Assembly: GCA_030605695.1 (NCBI GenBank)
Contig: JAUWHX010000055.1
Span: 1-55,352, forward strand
DNA length: 55,352 bases
Direction of reading: 5' to 3'
DNA from: a bacterium
GTDB lineage: Bacteria; Hydrothermota; UBA3073; JACQXS01
Shown: in pieces, positions 43,040 through 51,238 of the stretch
Position numbering within the stretch: the stretch's first letter is position 1
How the letters are laid out: each line of letters begins with the position of its first letter
Program-made: the position numbers and the translations under genes
The notes under the pieces: generated by a model
Told to the model about the DNA's origin: nothing
Database searches by the model: none
Seen by the model: only the letters and a program-made list of their open reading frames with translations

Positions 43040-45127
43040 TTATTCTTTTTTGCTTTCTGATTTTGAAACCCGAAGGGTAATTATTCCTCCCTCGCTGTCT
43101 GCAATATATATATATTCCCCAGCTACTTTAATATCCCGAGCATACCCGGGTGTATCATATTTCCCAATTTCTACTGGATGACCTGGCTTACTTACATCAA
43201 CTACTACAACTCCTGCATTCCCGTCTGCTACATATGCATAAGAATCAACCATTGTAATTCCTGTTGCACATCCATTTGTAGAGAAGTGCCCTATTTCAAA
43301 AGGTGCATCTGGATTTGAAACATCTACTATCCTCAACCCACAATCTCCATCTGCAAGATAACAATAATCGTTTGCGAGAGCTAAACTCCATACATATCCA
43401 TGTGTATCGTGCTGTCCAACTTTCTTCGGATTCGTTGGTTGCCTCACATCTATTATCAAAAGCCCTGCTTCTGCTCCCGCCAGATAACAATAACCGCCAA
43501 CGCATTCCACATCCCAGACATAACCAACACTCTCATATCGTCCTATCTCTTTTGGAGAACTCGGTTTGCTAATATCCATTATTGAAAGTCCCCCCGAATA
43601 ATTCGCCACATAAGCATAATCCCCACAAGCACTAATACCTCGTGCATACTGCGGAGTCTTATACTTTGAACATAATTCAGGAGAACTTGGGTTGCTAATA
43701 TCTATTACCCAGAATCCACCAACATCATCTGCCACACAGGCATAAAATTCAACTTTCTCCGTAGAAATGTTTTTTGTAGTTGCGTCGGTTTTCTGGGCAG
43801 GTGCAAGACCTGCCCCTACAGTCTTTGTAGGAACTTGATTTATCAAGCTCTCTGTGGACATTTTACTCAAAGAAACATCCCATACTGCCCCATCTGTATC
43901 ATAACACCCTATTTCTAAAGGAGATTGAGGATTCTCAATATCTATTATACGAAGCCCATCTTCATACTGAGCCGCATAAAGATAATTCCCGTCTAAAGCT
44001 AATGCGTAACTTTGCCCAGCCGCATCATGCCACCCTACTTCCTGAGGACTGTCAGCTTGAGAAATATCAAAAAAACTAAGTCCCGCTCTTAAATTACACA
44101 CACATACTAAAAAGCCATCTACTGCAATTGCTTGAGTATATTCATAAGGACCTGATTCATCAAGCACACATACCTCGCGAGGACTCAAAACATTTGATAT
44201 ATCCAAAACTCTAAGTCTATAATCTAAATCAGCTAAATATGCATACTTTTGACTTTTGACTTTTGACTTTTGACTTTTTATTGCTACATCCATAATCCTT
44301 CCTCTCTTGTAGGAACTCACAATATGAGGACTTTCAGGTTGAGAAACATCAATTATTCTCAACCCCTCGTTCTTCACCGCCACAAGAGCATACGAATATC
44401 CACTATCCGCCGACTCTACACTGTGGACTGTAGACTGTGGACTGCGGACTATAGACATTACAGCTACTTTTATTGCCATACCGGGAATTCTACAACTCCC
44501 AATTTCATAGGCATAATCAGGCTCAGATATATCTATTATCCTCAATCCTCCACTATAATCCGCTATATATGCATATTTTTGATTCTGAATTGTTATTCCG
44601 TGAGCCGCACCTGAAGTTTTTACTCCTATTACCTCTCTTGGATGCGACGGATAGGAAATATCTATAACCCACATCCCATACCCACAATCTACTACATAGG
44701 CATATTTCCCATCTATGGCTACATCCATAAAATAACTTTTCACTTTTAACTTTTCACTTTTAACTTTGAAATATCCTACTTCCCGAGGTTTTTTGGGGTC
44801 AAATACATCTATGATTCTCAAGCCTTGACTACCATCCGCTATATAAGCATAATTCCCAGAGACATATATGCTTTCTGCTTCTCCCGGAGTTGCACATTTC
44901 CCCACAGATTTGGGTTTTGCATAATCTGATATATCAATAACCTCTATTCCCCTGCCGGTTGCACAATAAACAAACTTTCCTTCAATATGCGCATCTTTAA
45001 AAATTCCTGATGCCCCCATAGAACTCACCCATTCCATATTATAGGCAGAGGATTCAGTCGCACTATCACAAAGTTTTACCCCACAAACTAAAACAACAAA
45101 AAACTTAATCAAAAATCTCATCTCCAT
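43040..45127 (-). CDS. Exported LVIVD-repeat beta-propeller protein
   Basis: The 695-residue protein has a signal peptide (MRFLIKFFVVLVCGVKLCDS). Some thirteen LVIVD-type repeats of about 43 residues follow ('GNYAYIADGSQGLRIIDVSxPxxPxEVGxYDTxGYAxxV'). There is no T9SS sorting domain; it ends ITLRVSKSESKKE. Three 7-mer tracts and one palindrome insert lengthen loops between blades: VKSEKLKVKSYF, SIVRSPQSTVHSVES, IKSQKSKVKSQK and INQVPTKTVGAGLAPAQ. It is the first gene of the six-gene secreted-protein cluster and has a good promoter at 45134-45161. Confidence 0.87.
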   Translation of the reverse strand: MEMRFLIKFFVVLVCGVKLCDSATESSAYNMEWVSSMGASGIFKDAHIEGKFVYCATGRGIEVIDISDYAKPKSVGKCATPGEAESIYVSGNYAYIADGSQGLRIIDVFDPKKPREVGYFKVKSEKLKVKSYFMDVAIDGKYAYVVDCGYGMWVIDISYPSHPREVIGVKTSGAAHGITIQNQKYAYIADYSGGLRIIDISEPDYAYEIGSCRIPGMAIKVAVMSIVRSPQSTVHSVESADSGYSYALVAVKNEGLRIIDVSQPESPHIVSSYKRGRIMDVAIKSQKSKVKSQKYAYLADLDYRLRVLDISNVLSPREVCVLDESGPYEYTQAIAVDGFLVCVCNLRAGLSFFDISQADSPQEVGWHDAAGQSYALALDGNYLYAAQYEDGLRIIDIENPQSPLEIGCYDTDGAVWDVSLSKMSTESLINQVPTKTVGAGLAPAQKTDATTKNISTEKVEFYACVADDVGGFWVIDISNPSSPELCSKYKTPQYARGISACGDYAYVANYSGGLSIMDISKPSSPKEIGRYESVGYVWDVECVGGYCYLAGAEAGLLIIDVRQPTNPKKVGQHDTHGYVWSLALANDYCYLADGDCGLRIVDVSNPDAPFEIGHFSTNGCATGITMVDSYAYVADGNAGVVVVDVSKPGHPVEIGKYDTPGYARDIKVAGEYIYIADSEGGIITLRVSKSESKKE
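43795..43850. repeat. In-frame palindromic inserts in the LVIVD-repeat gene
   Basis: 8-bp arms GGGCAGGT/ACCTGCCC around GCAAG (43795-43815), then CTACA, followed by CTTGAT-TT-ATCAAG (43834-43847). The first hairpin is identical to that in nnr (46741-46760 region) and encodes the same peptide GAGLAPA. Confidence 0.8.
44244..44278 (-). repeat. Five-7-mer (35-bp) tract
   Basis: TACTTTT then GACTTTT four times; encodes SQKSKVKSQK between two propeller blades. Confidence 0.85.
44423..44457 (-). repeat. Five-7-mer (35-bp) tract
   Basis: GTGGACT, GTAGACT, GTGGACT, GCGGACT, ATAGACA (a further CTACACT precedes); encodes SIVRSPQSTVHSVE. Confidence 0.8.
44734..44768 (-). repeat. Five-7-mer (35-bp) tract
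   Basis: AACTTTT, CACTTTT, AACTTTT, CACTTTT, AACTTTG; encodes KVKSEKLKVKS. Confidence 0.85.
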
Positions 45128-45133
45128 TATATC

Positions 45134-45161
45134 TTAATACCTCAAAATCCCATTTTGTCAA
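45134..45161 (-). promoter_or_regulatory. Sigma-70-type promoter of the secreted-protein cluster
   Basis: Minus strand TTGACA (45156-45161), 16-bp spacer, TATTAA (45134-45139). Confidence 0.6.
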
Positions 45162-45178
45162 TGTTTTTTTAAAAAAAT

Positions 45179-45254
45179 AAACCACAGAGAACACAGAGAT
45201 ACACAATTTATCAAAAAATCATAATAATTTTTCTCTCTGTGAACCCTGTGGTTT
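45179..45254. repeat. Composite inverted repeat, CACAGAG family
   Basis: AAACCACAG (45179-45187) pairs with CTGTGGTTT (45246-45254); inner words CACAGAG are repeated and answered by CTCTGTG. It sits between nnr and the secreted-protein cluster on the same strand. Confidence 0.7.
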
Positions 45255-45281
45255 CCTCTAATTGTGTGAAAATCTGTGGCT

Positions 45282-46898
45282 TTAGGATTGTGTCTCTCCG
45301 CAGGATTCTTCTACAAGCTCTTTTATCGCTTCTGGAAGTAGCTCCATCACATCGGATGCTAAAACTCCGTATTCCGTGAGTTTTTCTCGTGCAAGCTCTC
45401 CTGCCCTCCCATGTAACCAAACACCAAGCATTCCTGCATCTAAAGGAGTAAGTCTCTGTGCCAGAAGTCCTCCTATTATACCAGTTAATACATCACCACT
45501 TCCACCTTTGGCAAGAGCAGAATTATACATAGGATTTAAATAGCTTCTGTCTTTCCTTGCTATTATAGTAGGCGCTCCCTTAAGAACCAATGTTACTTTA
45601 AATTCTCTTGCAAACCGACCCGCCACTTCAATTCTTGATTTTTGAATATCCGATATAGATAATCCTGTGAGCTTTGCGAGTTCACCCGGATGAGGCGTAA
45701 TTATTGTATCTGCTTTGATTTTCTTCAATATATCAGGAGTCAAGTTATTTAACCCATCAGCATCAATTACAATGGGCAATTTTATCTTTGGGACTAACTT
45801 TTGAACCAGAGCACGCGTTTCAGGATTTGTTGAGAGACCAGGCCCCAACACTATCACAGTAGCTTTGTTGACCTCATCCATTATTTTCTCCATAGCACCG
45901 ATACCAAGTGTTCCATCCTTAGTTTCAGGCAATGGAACAGTTATCACCTCAGTTGCTTTGGCTTCAAGTATTGGATTAAGAGACTCCGGAATCCCAAGTC
46001 TCACGAGTCCTGCCCCAATTCTTAATGCAGAAAGCCCTGTAAGAGCCGCCGCTCCTGTCATTCCACGAGAACCTGCAAGCACAAATACTTTCCCAAATGT
46101 CCCTTTATTTGAATTATCACTCCTTTGAGGAAGTAGATTACAAACCTCATCAGGTTCAAGCAATCCTAATTTAATATATTCCCATAAATAAGGCGGTACT
46201 CCTATATCAATAACATCTACGGTTCCTGCGTAATCTTTGCCTGGATACAAGAATAATCCTCTTTTTGGCAAACACATTGTTCCTGTAAAATCTGCATACA
46301 CACAAGCTCCTTCTACTTCTCCTGTCTCTGCATTTAAGCCAGATGGAATATCTACTGCAAGAACTGGAATGTCACTGTCATTTATAATATTTATTACATC
46401 TGCAGGTATCCCTTTTGCTTTTCCCTTAAATCCTGTCCCAAATATCGCATCAACTAAAAATCCAATCTCATTATGAATGTGTTTTTTCAATGTAGCTATA
46501 TCTTTCTTACTCGTTATTTCTGTAATTTTATATCCTGATTTTAATAGAATATTTAAATTTATTCTTGCATCTCCTTTTATTTCCTGAACTTTCCCAAGCA
46601 GAAAAACCTCTACCTCTGTCCCATTATTCAATAAGTGCCTTGCAAGAACAAATCCATCTCCTCCATTATTCCCTTTGCCGCAAACTATTCCGACCTTTAA
46701 TCCTGTAGGGACAACCCTTGCGGTTGCCCTATCTTGTCGGGCAGGTGCAAGACCTGCCCCTACAAAACCAATTTCTTCCTGAATTATCTCAAATAGACCG
46801 AGTCCTGCATTTTCCATAAGCACGGCTCCTGGAATTCCAAGTCCCTGAATTGCTTTGTGGTCTATTTCTTTCATCTCATCCTGTGTTACAAGTTTCAT
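45282..46898 (-). CDS. nnr: Bifunctional NAD(P)H-hydrate epimerase / ADP-dependent dehydratase
   Basis: The 538-residue fusion repairs damaged NADH hydrates. N-terminal epimerase (1-235): AVLMENAGLGLFEII, VGIVCGKGNNGGDGFVLARHLL, VDAIFGTGFKGKAKG, VDIPSGLNAETGEVEG. C-terminal dehydratase (240-530): VLAGSRGMTGAAALTGLSALRIGAGLV, DADGLNN, TPHPGELAKLTGL, GGSGDVLTGIIGGLLAQ. Between EEIGF and LKVGIVC, two tandem palindromes (46704-46764) add about 20 residues (VGAGLAPARQDRATARVVPTG) ahead of the conserved strand. It is the last gene of the long operon. Confidence 0.93.
   Translation of the reverse strand: MKLVTQDEMKEIDHKAIQGLGIPGAVLMENAGLGLFEIIQEEIGFVGAGLAPARQDRATARVVPTGLKVGIVCGKGNNGGDGFVLARHLLNNGTEVEVFLLGKVQEIKGDARINLNILLKSGYKITEITSKKDIATLKKHIHNEIGFLVDAIFGTGFKGKAKGIPADVINIINDSDIPVLAVDIPSGLNAETGEVEGACVYADFTGTMCLPKRGLFLYPGKDYAGTVDVIDIGVPPYLWEYIKLGLLEPDEVCNLLPQRSDNSNKGTFGKVFVLAGSRGMTGAAALTGLSALRIGAGLVRLGIPESLNPILEAKATEVITVPLPETKDGTLGIGAMEKIMDEVNKATVIVLGPGLSTNPETRALVQKLVPKIKLPIVIDADGLNNLTPDILKKIKADTIITPHPGELAKLTGLSISDIQKSRIEVAGRFAREFKVTLVLKGAPTIIARKDRSYLNPMYNSALAKGGSGDVLTGIIGGLLAQRLTPLDAGMLGVWLHGRAGELAREKLTEYGVLASDVMELLPEAIKELVEESCGETQS
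46704..46764. repeat. Two tandem palindromes inserted in frame in nnr
   Basis: First palindrome: TAGGGACAACC pairs with GGTTGCCCTA around CTTGC. Second: GGGCAGGT pairs with ACCTGCCC around GCAAG. The outer ends are TGTAGGG and CCCCTACA. The second hairpin is identical to the one in the LVIVD-repeat gene. Confidence 0.88.
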
Positions 46899-46914
46899 CC
46901 TTCCTCCTATAAAT

Positions 46915-47751
46915 TTACTTTACTACTATCATTTCAAGTATTCTATCCAGCCGAAAAGTGCGACGCTTCTCTCTTAAAAGACAATGTGATATTAGGTATG
47001 TATAATCCTGATAAGGAACTATGTCAACTGGCTTAATGGTCCGAATAGTCTCATTGCCTCGAGCCGATATATATCTAATTCTAAGTTTCTTCTTGGCTCT
47101 TAAACATTCTTCTATCTCAGGTGGTAATATTATCTCCCCATAAGTCGGAAAAGTAATTGAACCACCATTTAGCTCCAGAAGGTCATAAAGTGTATTAATT
47201 TTCCTCTTTTGTCTAAAATCGTCCAAAAATATATGGAAAATTTCCTTTGTTATTTTTGTATCTCCAAGTGCCCGATGTACTCCAGAAACATCTATACCGA
47301 AATAGGAAGCAATATTTGTTAGGGTATTTGAAGAAAACTGATAGTATGCGCGAGCCAAGATAAGAGTGTCAATCACAGGATTTTTGGGAAAAGTGATTCT
47401 TAAATTATATAGATGCACGCCAAGAAAATTTAAATCAAAAGGTGCATTATGTGCAACAATCACTGTTCCTTCTATAAATTCCAATACTCTCTCCACAACC
47501 GTTTCAAATGAAGGTGCATTATGAAGCATCTTGTCTGTAATTCCATTAATTTCACTCGCTCCGGGAGAAACAGGCATATGAGGATTTATTAAGCTACTAT
47601 ACGAGTCTATAATTTTATTATTTTTAGTTTTCAGGAGTCCGATTTCACAAATTCGGTCTCCATATTGTGGATGTAATCCCGTAGTTTCTAAATCAAGAAA
47701 ACAAAAAACAACATTTTGTAGGGGTTCAAAATTTTGAACCCCTACATTCAT
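46915..47751 (-). CDS. DEDDh 3'-5' exonuclease fused to a WYL domain
   Basis: The 278-residue protein has a DnaQ-like exonuclease domain (about 14-175): FCFLDLETTGLHP (motif I, D-x-E), VIVAHNAPFDLNFL (motif II) and HRALGDTKIT (motif III, H-x4-D). It is followed by a helical linker and a C-terminal WYL-like domain (about 210-278: RIRYISARGNETIRTIKPVDIVPYQ, YLISHCLLREKRRTFRLDRI). WYL domains sense nucleic acids or nucleotides in regulators and helicases, so this may be a ligand-controlled nuclease. The first dozen residues (NVGVQNFEPLQN) come from a perfect 30-bp palindrome (47717-47746). No in-frame ATG, GTG or TTG lies between the palindrome and motif I, so the palindrome has become part of the gene start. 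Confidence 0.87.
   Translation of the reverse strand: MNVGVQNFEPLQNVVFCFLDLETTGLHPQYGDRICEIGLLKTKNNKIIDSYSSLINPHMPVSPGASEINGITDKMLHNAPSFETVVERVLEFIEGTVIVAHNAPFDLNFLGVHLYNLRITFPKNPVIDTLILARAYYQFSSNTLTNIASYFGIDVSGVHRALGDTKITKEIFHIFLDDFRQKRKINTLYDLLELNGGSITFPTYGEIILPPEIEECLRAKKKLRIRYISARGNETIRTIKPVDIVPYQDYTYLISHCLLREKRRTFRLDRILEMIVVK
47717..47746. repeat. Perfect 30-bp palindrome at the start of the exonuclease gene
   Basis: Each half is TGTAGGGGTTCAAAA. It encodes VGVQNFEPLQ immediately after the start codon. A nearly identical element lies in the next gene upstream in the operon (47989-48018). Confidence 0.95.
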
Positions 47752-47777
47752 TTGTGTAATCTGTGGCTCCTTTTTAT

Positions 47778-48887
47778 TTACAATGCTCTCTTATAAATAT
47801 TTTCTATATCTTCTTGCTTCACCTCTTTTGGGGTAACTTCTAAATTCCTTCTTCCCCATACATCTTTAACAAACCTCGGTATGTCATTTTGTGTTATTCC
47901 ATAATCTGACAATCTTGTGGGGATTCCTAAATTATTTATAAATTCATTTATATCGCCAAATATTTTGACAATGGACGATATTTTCTCTTGTAGGGGTTCA
48001 AAATTTTGACCCCCTACATCTCTACTTAAAAATTCAAGTGCCCACGGAATTAGAGCTCCGTTTGCCCTTCCATGAGGCACTCCATAAAATGTAGTAAGAG
48101 GATATCCAAGTGCATGTAAAATTATTGTCCGTGTCCGTGATATTACAAGTCCCCCAAGCATTGATGCATAAAGCATACGAGACCTTGCTTCAAGATTCTC
48201 TCCATCCTGAGCTACTTTTGGCAATTCCTCTTTTGTTATCCTGATTGCCTCAACTGCAACATTGTCCGACTCTGGTGTTGCAAGAATTGAAAGATACCCT
48301 TCTATTGAATGAGTTAATGCATCTACACCTGTATTTACAGTAATATCCTGAGGCATTGACAAAGTGAGTTTTGGGTCCAAAATAGCTACTTTCGGGAAAA
48401 TCCCCTGATTTGAATATCCTTTTTTATGAGAACCCATCGTTATCACTGCATGTTGCGTTACTTCAGATCCTGTCCCAGCAGTAGTTGGAATCTCAATAAT
48501 AGGAAGCGGGGAATAAGCATCTTTATCCCCACCGAGATAATCCTCTATCAAGCCATCATTTTTTGCAAGTAAAGCAATACATTTTGCCGCATCCATTGGA
48601 CTGCCACCACCAAGTCCAATTACAAGTCCAATCTTCTCTTTCCGCACTATATGAGTTCCCTTATTAACTGTCTCAAGTCCAGGATTTTCCTCTACCTCAT
48701 CAAATATAAATAAAGTTTTCTCTTTAAGCGAAGTTTTAAGCAAATCAAGTGCCCCACTTTTTTTAGATGAACTCCTTCCAGTAACCACAAGAATCCTCTC
48801 CACAGGTGGCAAAAAACTCGCTATCTCCTGAAGTTTTCCTTCTCCAAACACTATTCTCGTGGGTGAAAAATATTCAAATTTTTTCAT
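47778..48887 (-). CDS. Iron-containing alcohol dehydrogenase (group III)
   Basis: The 369-residue enzyme has the N-terminal NAD domain (RIVFGEGKLQEIASFLPPVERILVV is broken by no gap; LVIGLGGGSPMDAAKCIALL; EIPTTAGTGSEVTQHAVIT) and the C-terminal iron domain with ligands in DALTHSIEG and HALGYPLTTFYGVPHGRAN. It should oxidise alcohols or reduce aldehydes with NAD(P). Residues VGGQNFEPLQ (about 291-300) are encoded by a 30-bp palindrome inserted in a loop of the helical domain. It overlaps or abuts both neighbours (one shared base with the GTPase gene). Confidence 0.92.
   Translation of the reverse strand: MKKFEYFSPTRIVFGEGKLQEIASFLPPVERILVVTGRSSSKKSGALDLLKTSLKEKTLFIFDEVEENPGLETVNKGTHIVRKEKIGLVIGLGGGSPMDAAKCIALLAKNDGLIEDYLGGDKDAYSPLPIIEIPTTAGTGSEVTQHAVITMGSHKKGYSNQGIFPKVAILDPKLTLSMPQDITVNTGVDALTHSIEGYLSILATPESDNVAVEAIRITKEELPKVAQDGENLEARSRMLYASMLGGLVISRTRTIILHALGYPLTTFYGVPHGRANGALIPWALEFLSRDVGGQNFEPLQEKISSIVKIFGDINEFINNLGIPTRLSDYGITQNDIPRFVKDVWGRRNLEVTPKEVKQEDIENIYKRAL
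47989..48018. repeat. 30-bp near-perfect palindrome inside the alcohol dehydrogenase gene
   Basis: Halves TGTAGGGGTTCAAAA and TTTTGACCCCCTACA (one mismatch). Same element as 47717-47746, in frame, 242 bp away, in the adjacent gene. Confidence 0.95.
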
Positions 48888-49804
48888 TATATATGGAACT
48901 CTATAACATCTCCATCTTCAAGTTTATGTTCTCTTCCTGCGCGTTGTCCTTTAAATTTGTGGCTCCAAATCCTCGCATAATTGAGTCCACCAGCAAAATC
49001 TTTATGAATCTCACGAGCCGCATTTATGACTGTGCTACCACCGGGCAAAACAACAGGTTCCTCAAAATCAGGTTGCTTTCCGGGCTCCTTCGTATAAACC
49101 CGAATAATGTCCAAAGAGCTATAGATTTGATTCTTCAGTTCCTCAAGTCCTCTTGGCTCCTCAGCAGAAACTCCAATTACAGAGTTTCCCTCTAATTTTT
49201 CTTTTAAATACTTGAAGTTCTTTTCTCCATTTGGCAAATCAAGTTTATTTCCTACCACCATTACTTTTCTGGCTCTTGTTCTTAATTCCTCCAGCTTTTC
49301 TATACTCGGATTTATATCATTATTTAAATCTATTACAAGCAATAAAAGGTTAGCTGAATATATAAGATTACCCATCCACCTTTTTGTAAACTCATGCGTC
49401 AAAGCAGGAAGGTCTACAAGTTGTATCTGGACATTCTCAAATTGCATCATCCCAATCACAGGACTCCCAGTGGTAAATGGATATGTCGCAACTTCTGGAC
49501 TCGCGTTGGTAAGGATTGAAAGGAGTTTAGATTTGCCTACATTAGGCATTCCAAGAAGCAAAACCTGAGCCACTCCCTCTTTCTTTATAGAATAACTGTA
49601 TATCCGAGCACCTCGTTTTTTCTGCATCTCTTTATTTAGTCTGGCTATTTTTGCACGTAACTCCGCTCGCAACCTATCAGTTCCTTTATGATGCGGCATT
49701 ATTCCAAGCATTTCTTGAATGGCACTAATCTTTTCTTCTGGAGTTCCAGCTAACCTGAGCCTTTTCTCAGCCCCAAAATACTGTGGTGGTAAATTAGCCG
49801 GCAT
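48887..49804 (-). CDS. Obg/DRG-type GTPase with C-terminal TGS domain
   Basis: The 305-residue protein has an N-terminal helical region (1-75), a G domain (about 80-235: G1 GMPNVGKS, G3 DLPA, G4 NKLD, G5 VSAEE) and a TGS domain (about 238-305: RVYTKEPGKQPDFEEPVVLPGG is split here by a turn; AGREHKLEDGDVIEFHI). It resembles archaeal/eukaryal DRG proteins more than bacterial Obg. It probably acts on ribosomes or translation. Its start overlaps the stop of folE2 by one base. Confidence 0.87.
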   Translation of the reverse strand: MPANLPPQYFGAEKRLRLAGTPEEKISAIQEMLGIMPHHKGTDRLRAELRAKIARLNKEMQKKRGARIYSYSIKKEGVAQVLLLGMPNVGKSKLLSILTNASPEVATYPFTTGSPVIGMMQFENVQIQLVDLPALTHEFTKRWMGNLIYSANLLLLVIDLNNDINPSIEKLEELRTRARKVMVVGNKLDLPNGEKNFKYLKEKLEGNSVIGVSAEEPRGLEELKNQIYSSLDIIRVYTKEPGKQPDFEEPVVLPGGSTVINAAREIHKDFAGGLNYARIWSHKFKGQRAGREHKLEDGDVIEFHI

Positions 49805-50577
49805 TATTTCTTTTCAACAAATGCGTAAGCATCGTGATTATGAATTGACTCATAACTCTCTACCTCAACTGAATACCAGATTATATTTTTCTCTCTATTT
49901 AACTTGTTAGCAACATTCCGAACCACATCTTCAACAAAAACAGGATGGTCATACGCATATTGAGTTACAAATTGTTCATCCTCACGCTTTAAAAGAGAAT
50001 AAAGTGAACCAGAAGCACAGTTTTCAACAATTTTCACAATATCCTCTATCCAAAAGAATTTATGAAATCTTATAAAGACCAATATTTTCCCACGCTGATT
50101 ATGTGCTCCTTTTTCCACAAGCTCCTTAGAACAGGGACAAAGTGTTGCTATCGGAACCGCTACACCAAGTGTAAATCGGAACTTACTTTGCTCTACAAGT
50201 GAGCACATAAATTTACATTCATATTGCATTAAGCTACGGGCATGAGAGCGAGGAGCTTCTTTTTCAATGAAATAAGGGAACTCAAACTCTATGTGTGCAG
50301 ACTCGGCATCAAACCTTTCTGTTATATCAAGAAGCATAGCTTTCATATTTTTCATAGCAATTGTGTTCTTGTGCTTATTTAGAATCTCAACAAACCTGCT
50401 CATATGAGTCCCACGAAACTTATGAGGTAAGGAGACATACATATTGATATTTGCTACTGTATGCTGTTCTGCTTCGCGCTTATCAAAAACTTTTATTGGA
50501 TACCTGAGGTTCTTAATTCCCACCTTATCTATCTCAATCCCTTTTACTTTTGGTTTTTGATTTTGAGGATCATTCAT
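49804..50577 (-). CDS. folE2: GTP cyclohydrolase IB
   Basis: The 257-residue enzyme converts GTP to dihydroneopterin triphosphate, the first step shared by folate and queuosine synthesis. The catalytic-cysteine motif is VAVPIATLCPCSKELVEKGAHNQRG-like, present as PIATLCPCSKE with GAHNQRG (about 137-153); KFRGTHMSRFVEIL and AHIEFEFPYFIEKEAP are also typical. The neighbours queC, queE and queD indicate it feeds preQ0/queuosine synthesis here. It overlaps queC by eight bases. Confidence 0.93.
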   Translation of the reverse strand: MNDPQNQKPKVKGIEIDKVGIKNLRYPIKVFDKREAEQHTVANINMYVSLPHKFRGTHMSRFVEILNKHKNTIAMKNMKAMLLDITERFDAESAHIEFEFPYFIEKEAPRSHARSLMQYECKFMCSLVEQSKFRFTLGVAVPIATLCPCSKELVEKGAHNQRGKILVFIRFHKFFWIEDIVKIVENCASGSLYSLLKREDEQFVTQYAYDHPVFVEDVVRNVANKLNREKNIIWYSVEVESYESIHNHDAYAFVEKK

Positions 50578-51232
50578 AATTTATTGGGTCATTAATTCCT
50601 GCTAATTCAAAGGCACTTTGCCTTCGTTTACAGCTTTCACACTCACCACAGGCAAGCTCATTATTTTTATAGCAAGACCAGGTTAGATGAAATGGAGCAT
50701 TAAGTTTTGCTCCAAGCTTCACAACCTCATATTTTTGCATATCAATTAGTGGAGCAAGAACCTCTATGTGAGTATCTGGCTTTGTTCCCAATTTAATAAC
50801 TTCATTAAATGCCTTTATAAATTCAGGACGGGTATCAGGGTATCCCGGAGCATCTTGAGCTACTACCCCGATAAATATTTTCGTAGCACCAATTACCTCA
50901 GCCAAGCTAACTCCAGCACCAAGCAAATTTGCATTCCTGAACGGAACATATGTCGTGGGGGCAGACACATGGGTCTGCCCAACTGGAACATCCATTCCTA
51001 AATCAGTCAAACTTGAACCTCCGATTTCGTGTAACCACTTAAAATCACAAACAAGTCTCTGCTTCACTCCATAGAAATCTGCAATCTTATTAAAAGAATC
51101 AAGCTCTTTTTTCTCTGTTCGTTGTCCATAGTTTATATGCAAAAAGGCAAGTTCATAATCTTTGTTTGCTATACCTGCTGTTACGCACGAATCAACTCCC
51201 CCAGAAACCAAAACCACCGCCGATTCTCTCAT
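50570..51232 (-). CDS. queC: 7-cyano-7-deazaguanine (preQ0) synthase
   Basis: The 220-residue enzyme has the PP-loop VLVSGGVDSCVTAGIA (about 8-23) that adenylates the carboxylate of CDG, and the C-terminal zinc site WSCYKNN-ELACGECESCKRRQ (four cysteines). It makes preQ0 from carboxy-deazaguanine and ammonia with ATP. Seven bases downstream of an outer-membrane protein gene that interrupts the que genes. Confidence 0.95.
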   Translation of the reverse strand: MRESAVVLVSGGVDSCVTAGIANKDYELAFLHINYGQRTEKKELDSFNKIADFYGVKQRLVCDFKWLHEIGGSSLTDLGMDVPVGQTHVSAPTTYVPFRNANLLGAGVSLAEVIGATKIFIGVVAQDAPGYPDTRPEFIKAFNEVIKLGTKPDTHIEVLAPLIDMQKYEVVKLGAKLNAPFHLTWSCYKNNELACGECESCKRRQSAFELAGINDPINYE

Positions 51233-51238
51233 CTTATC

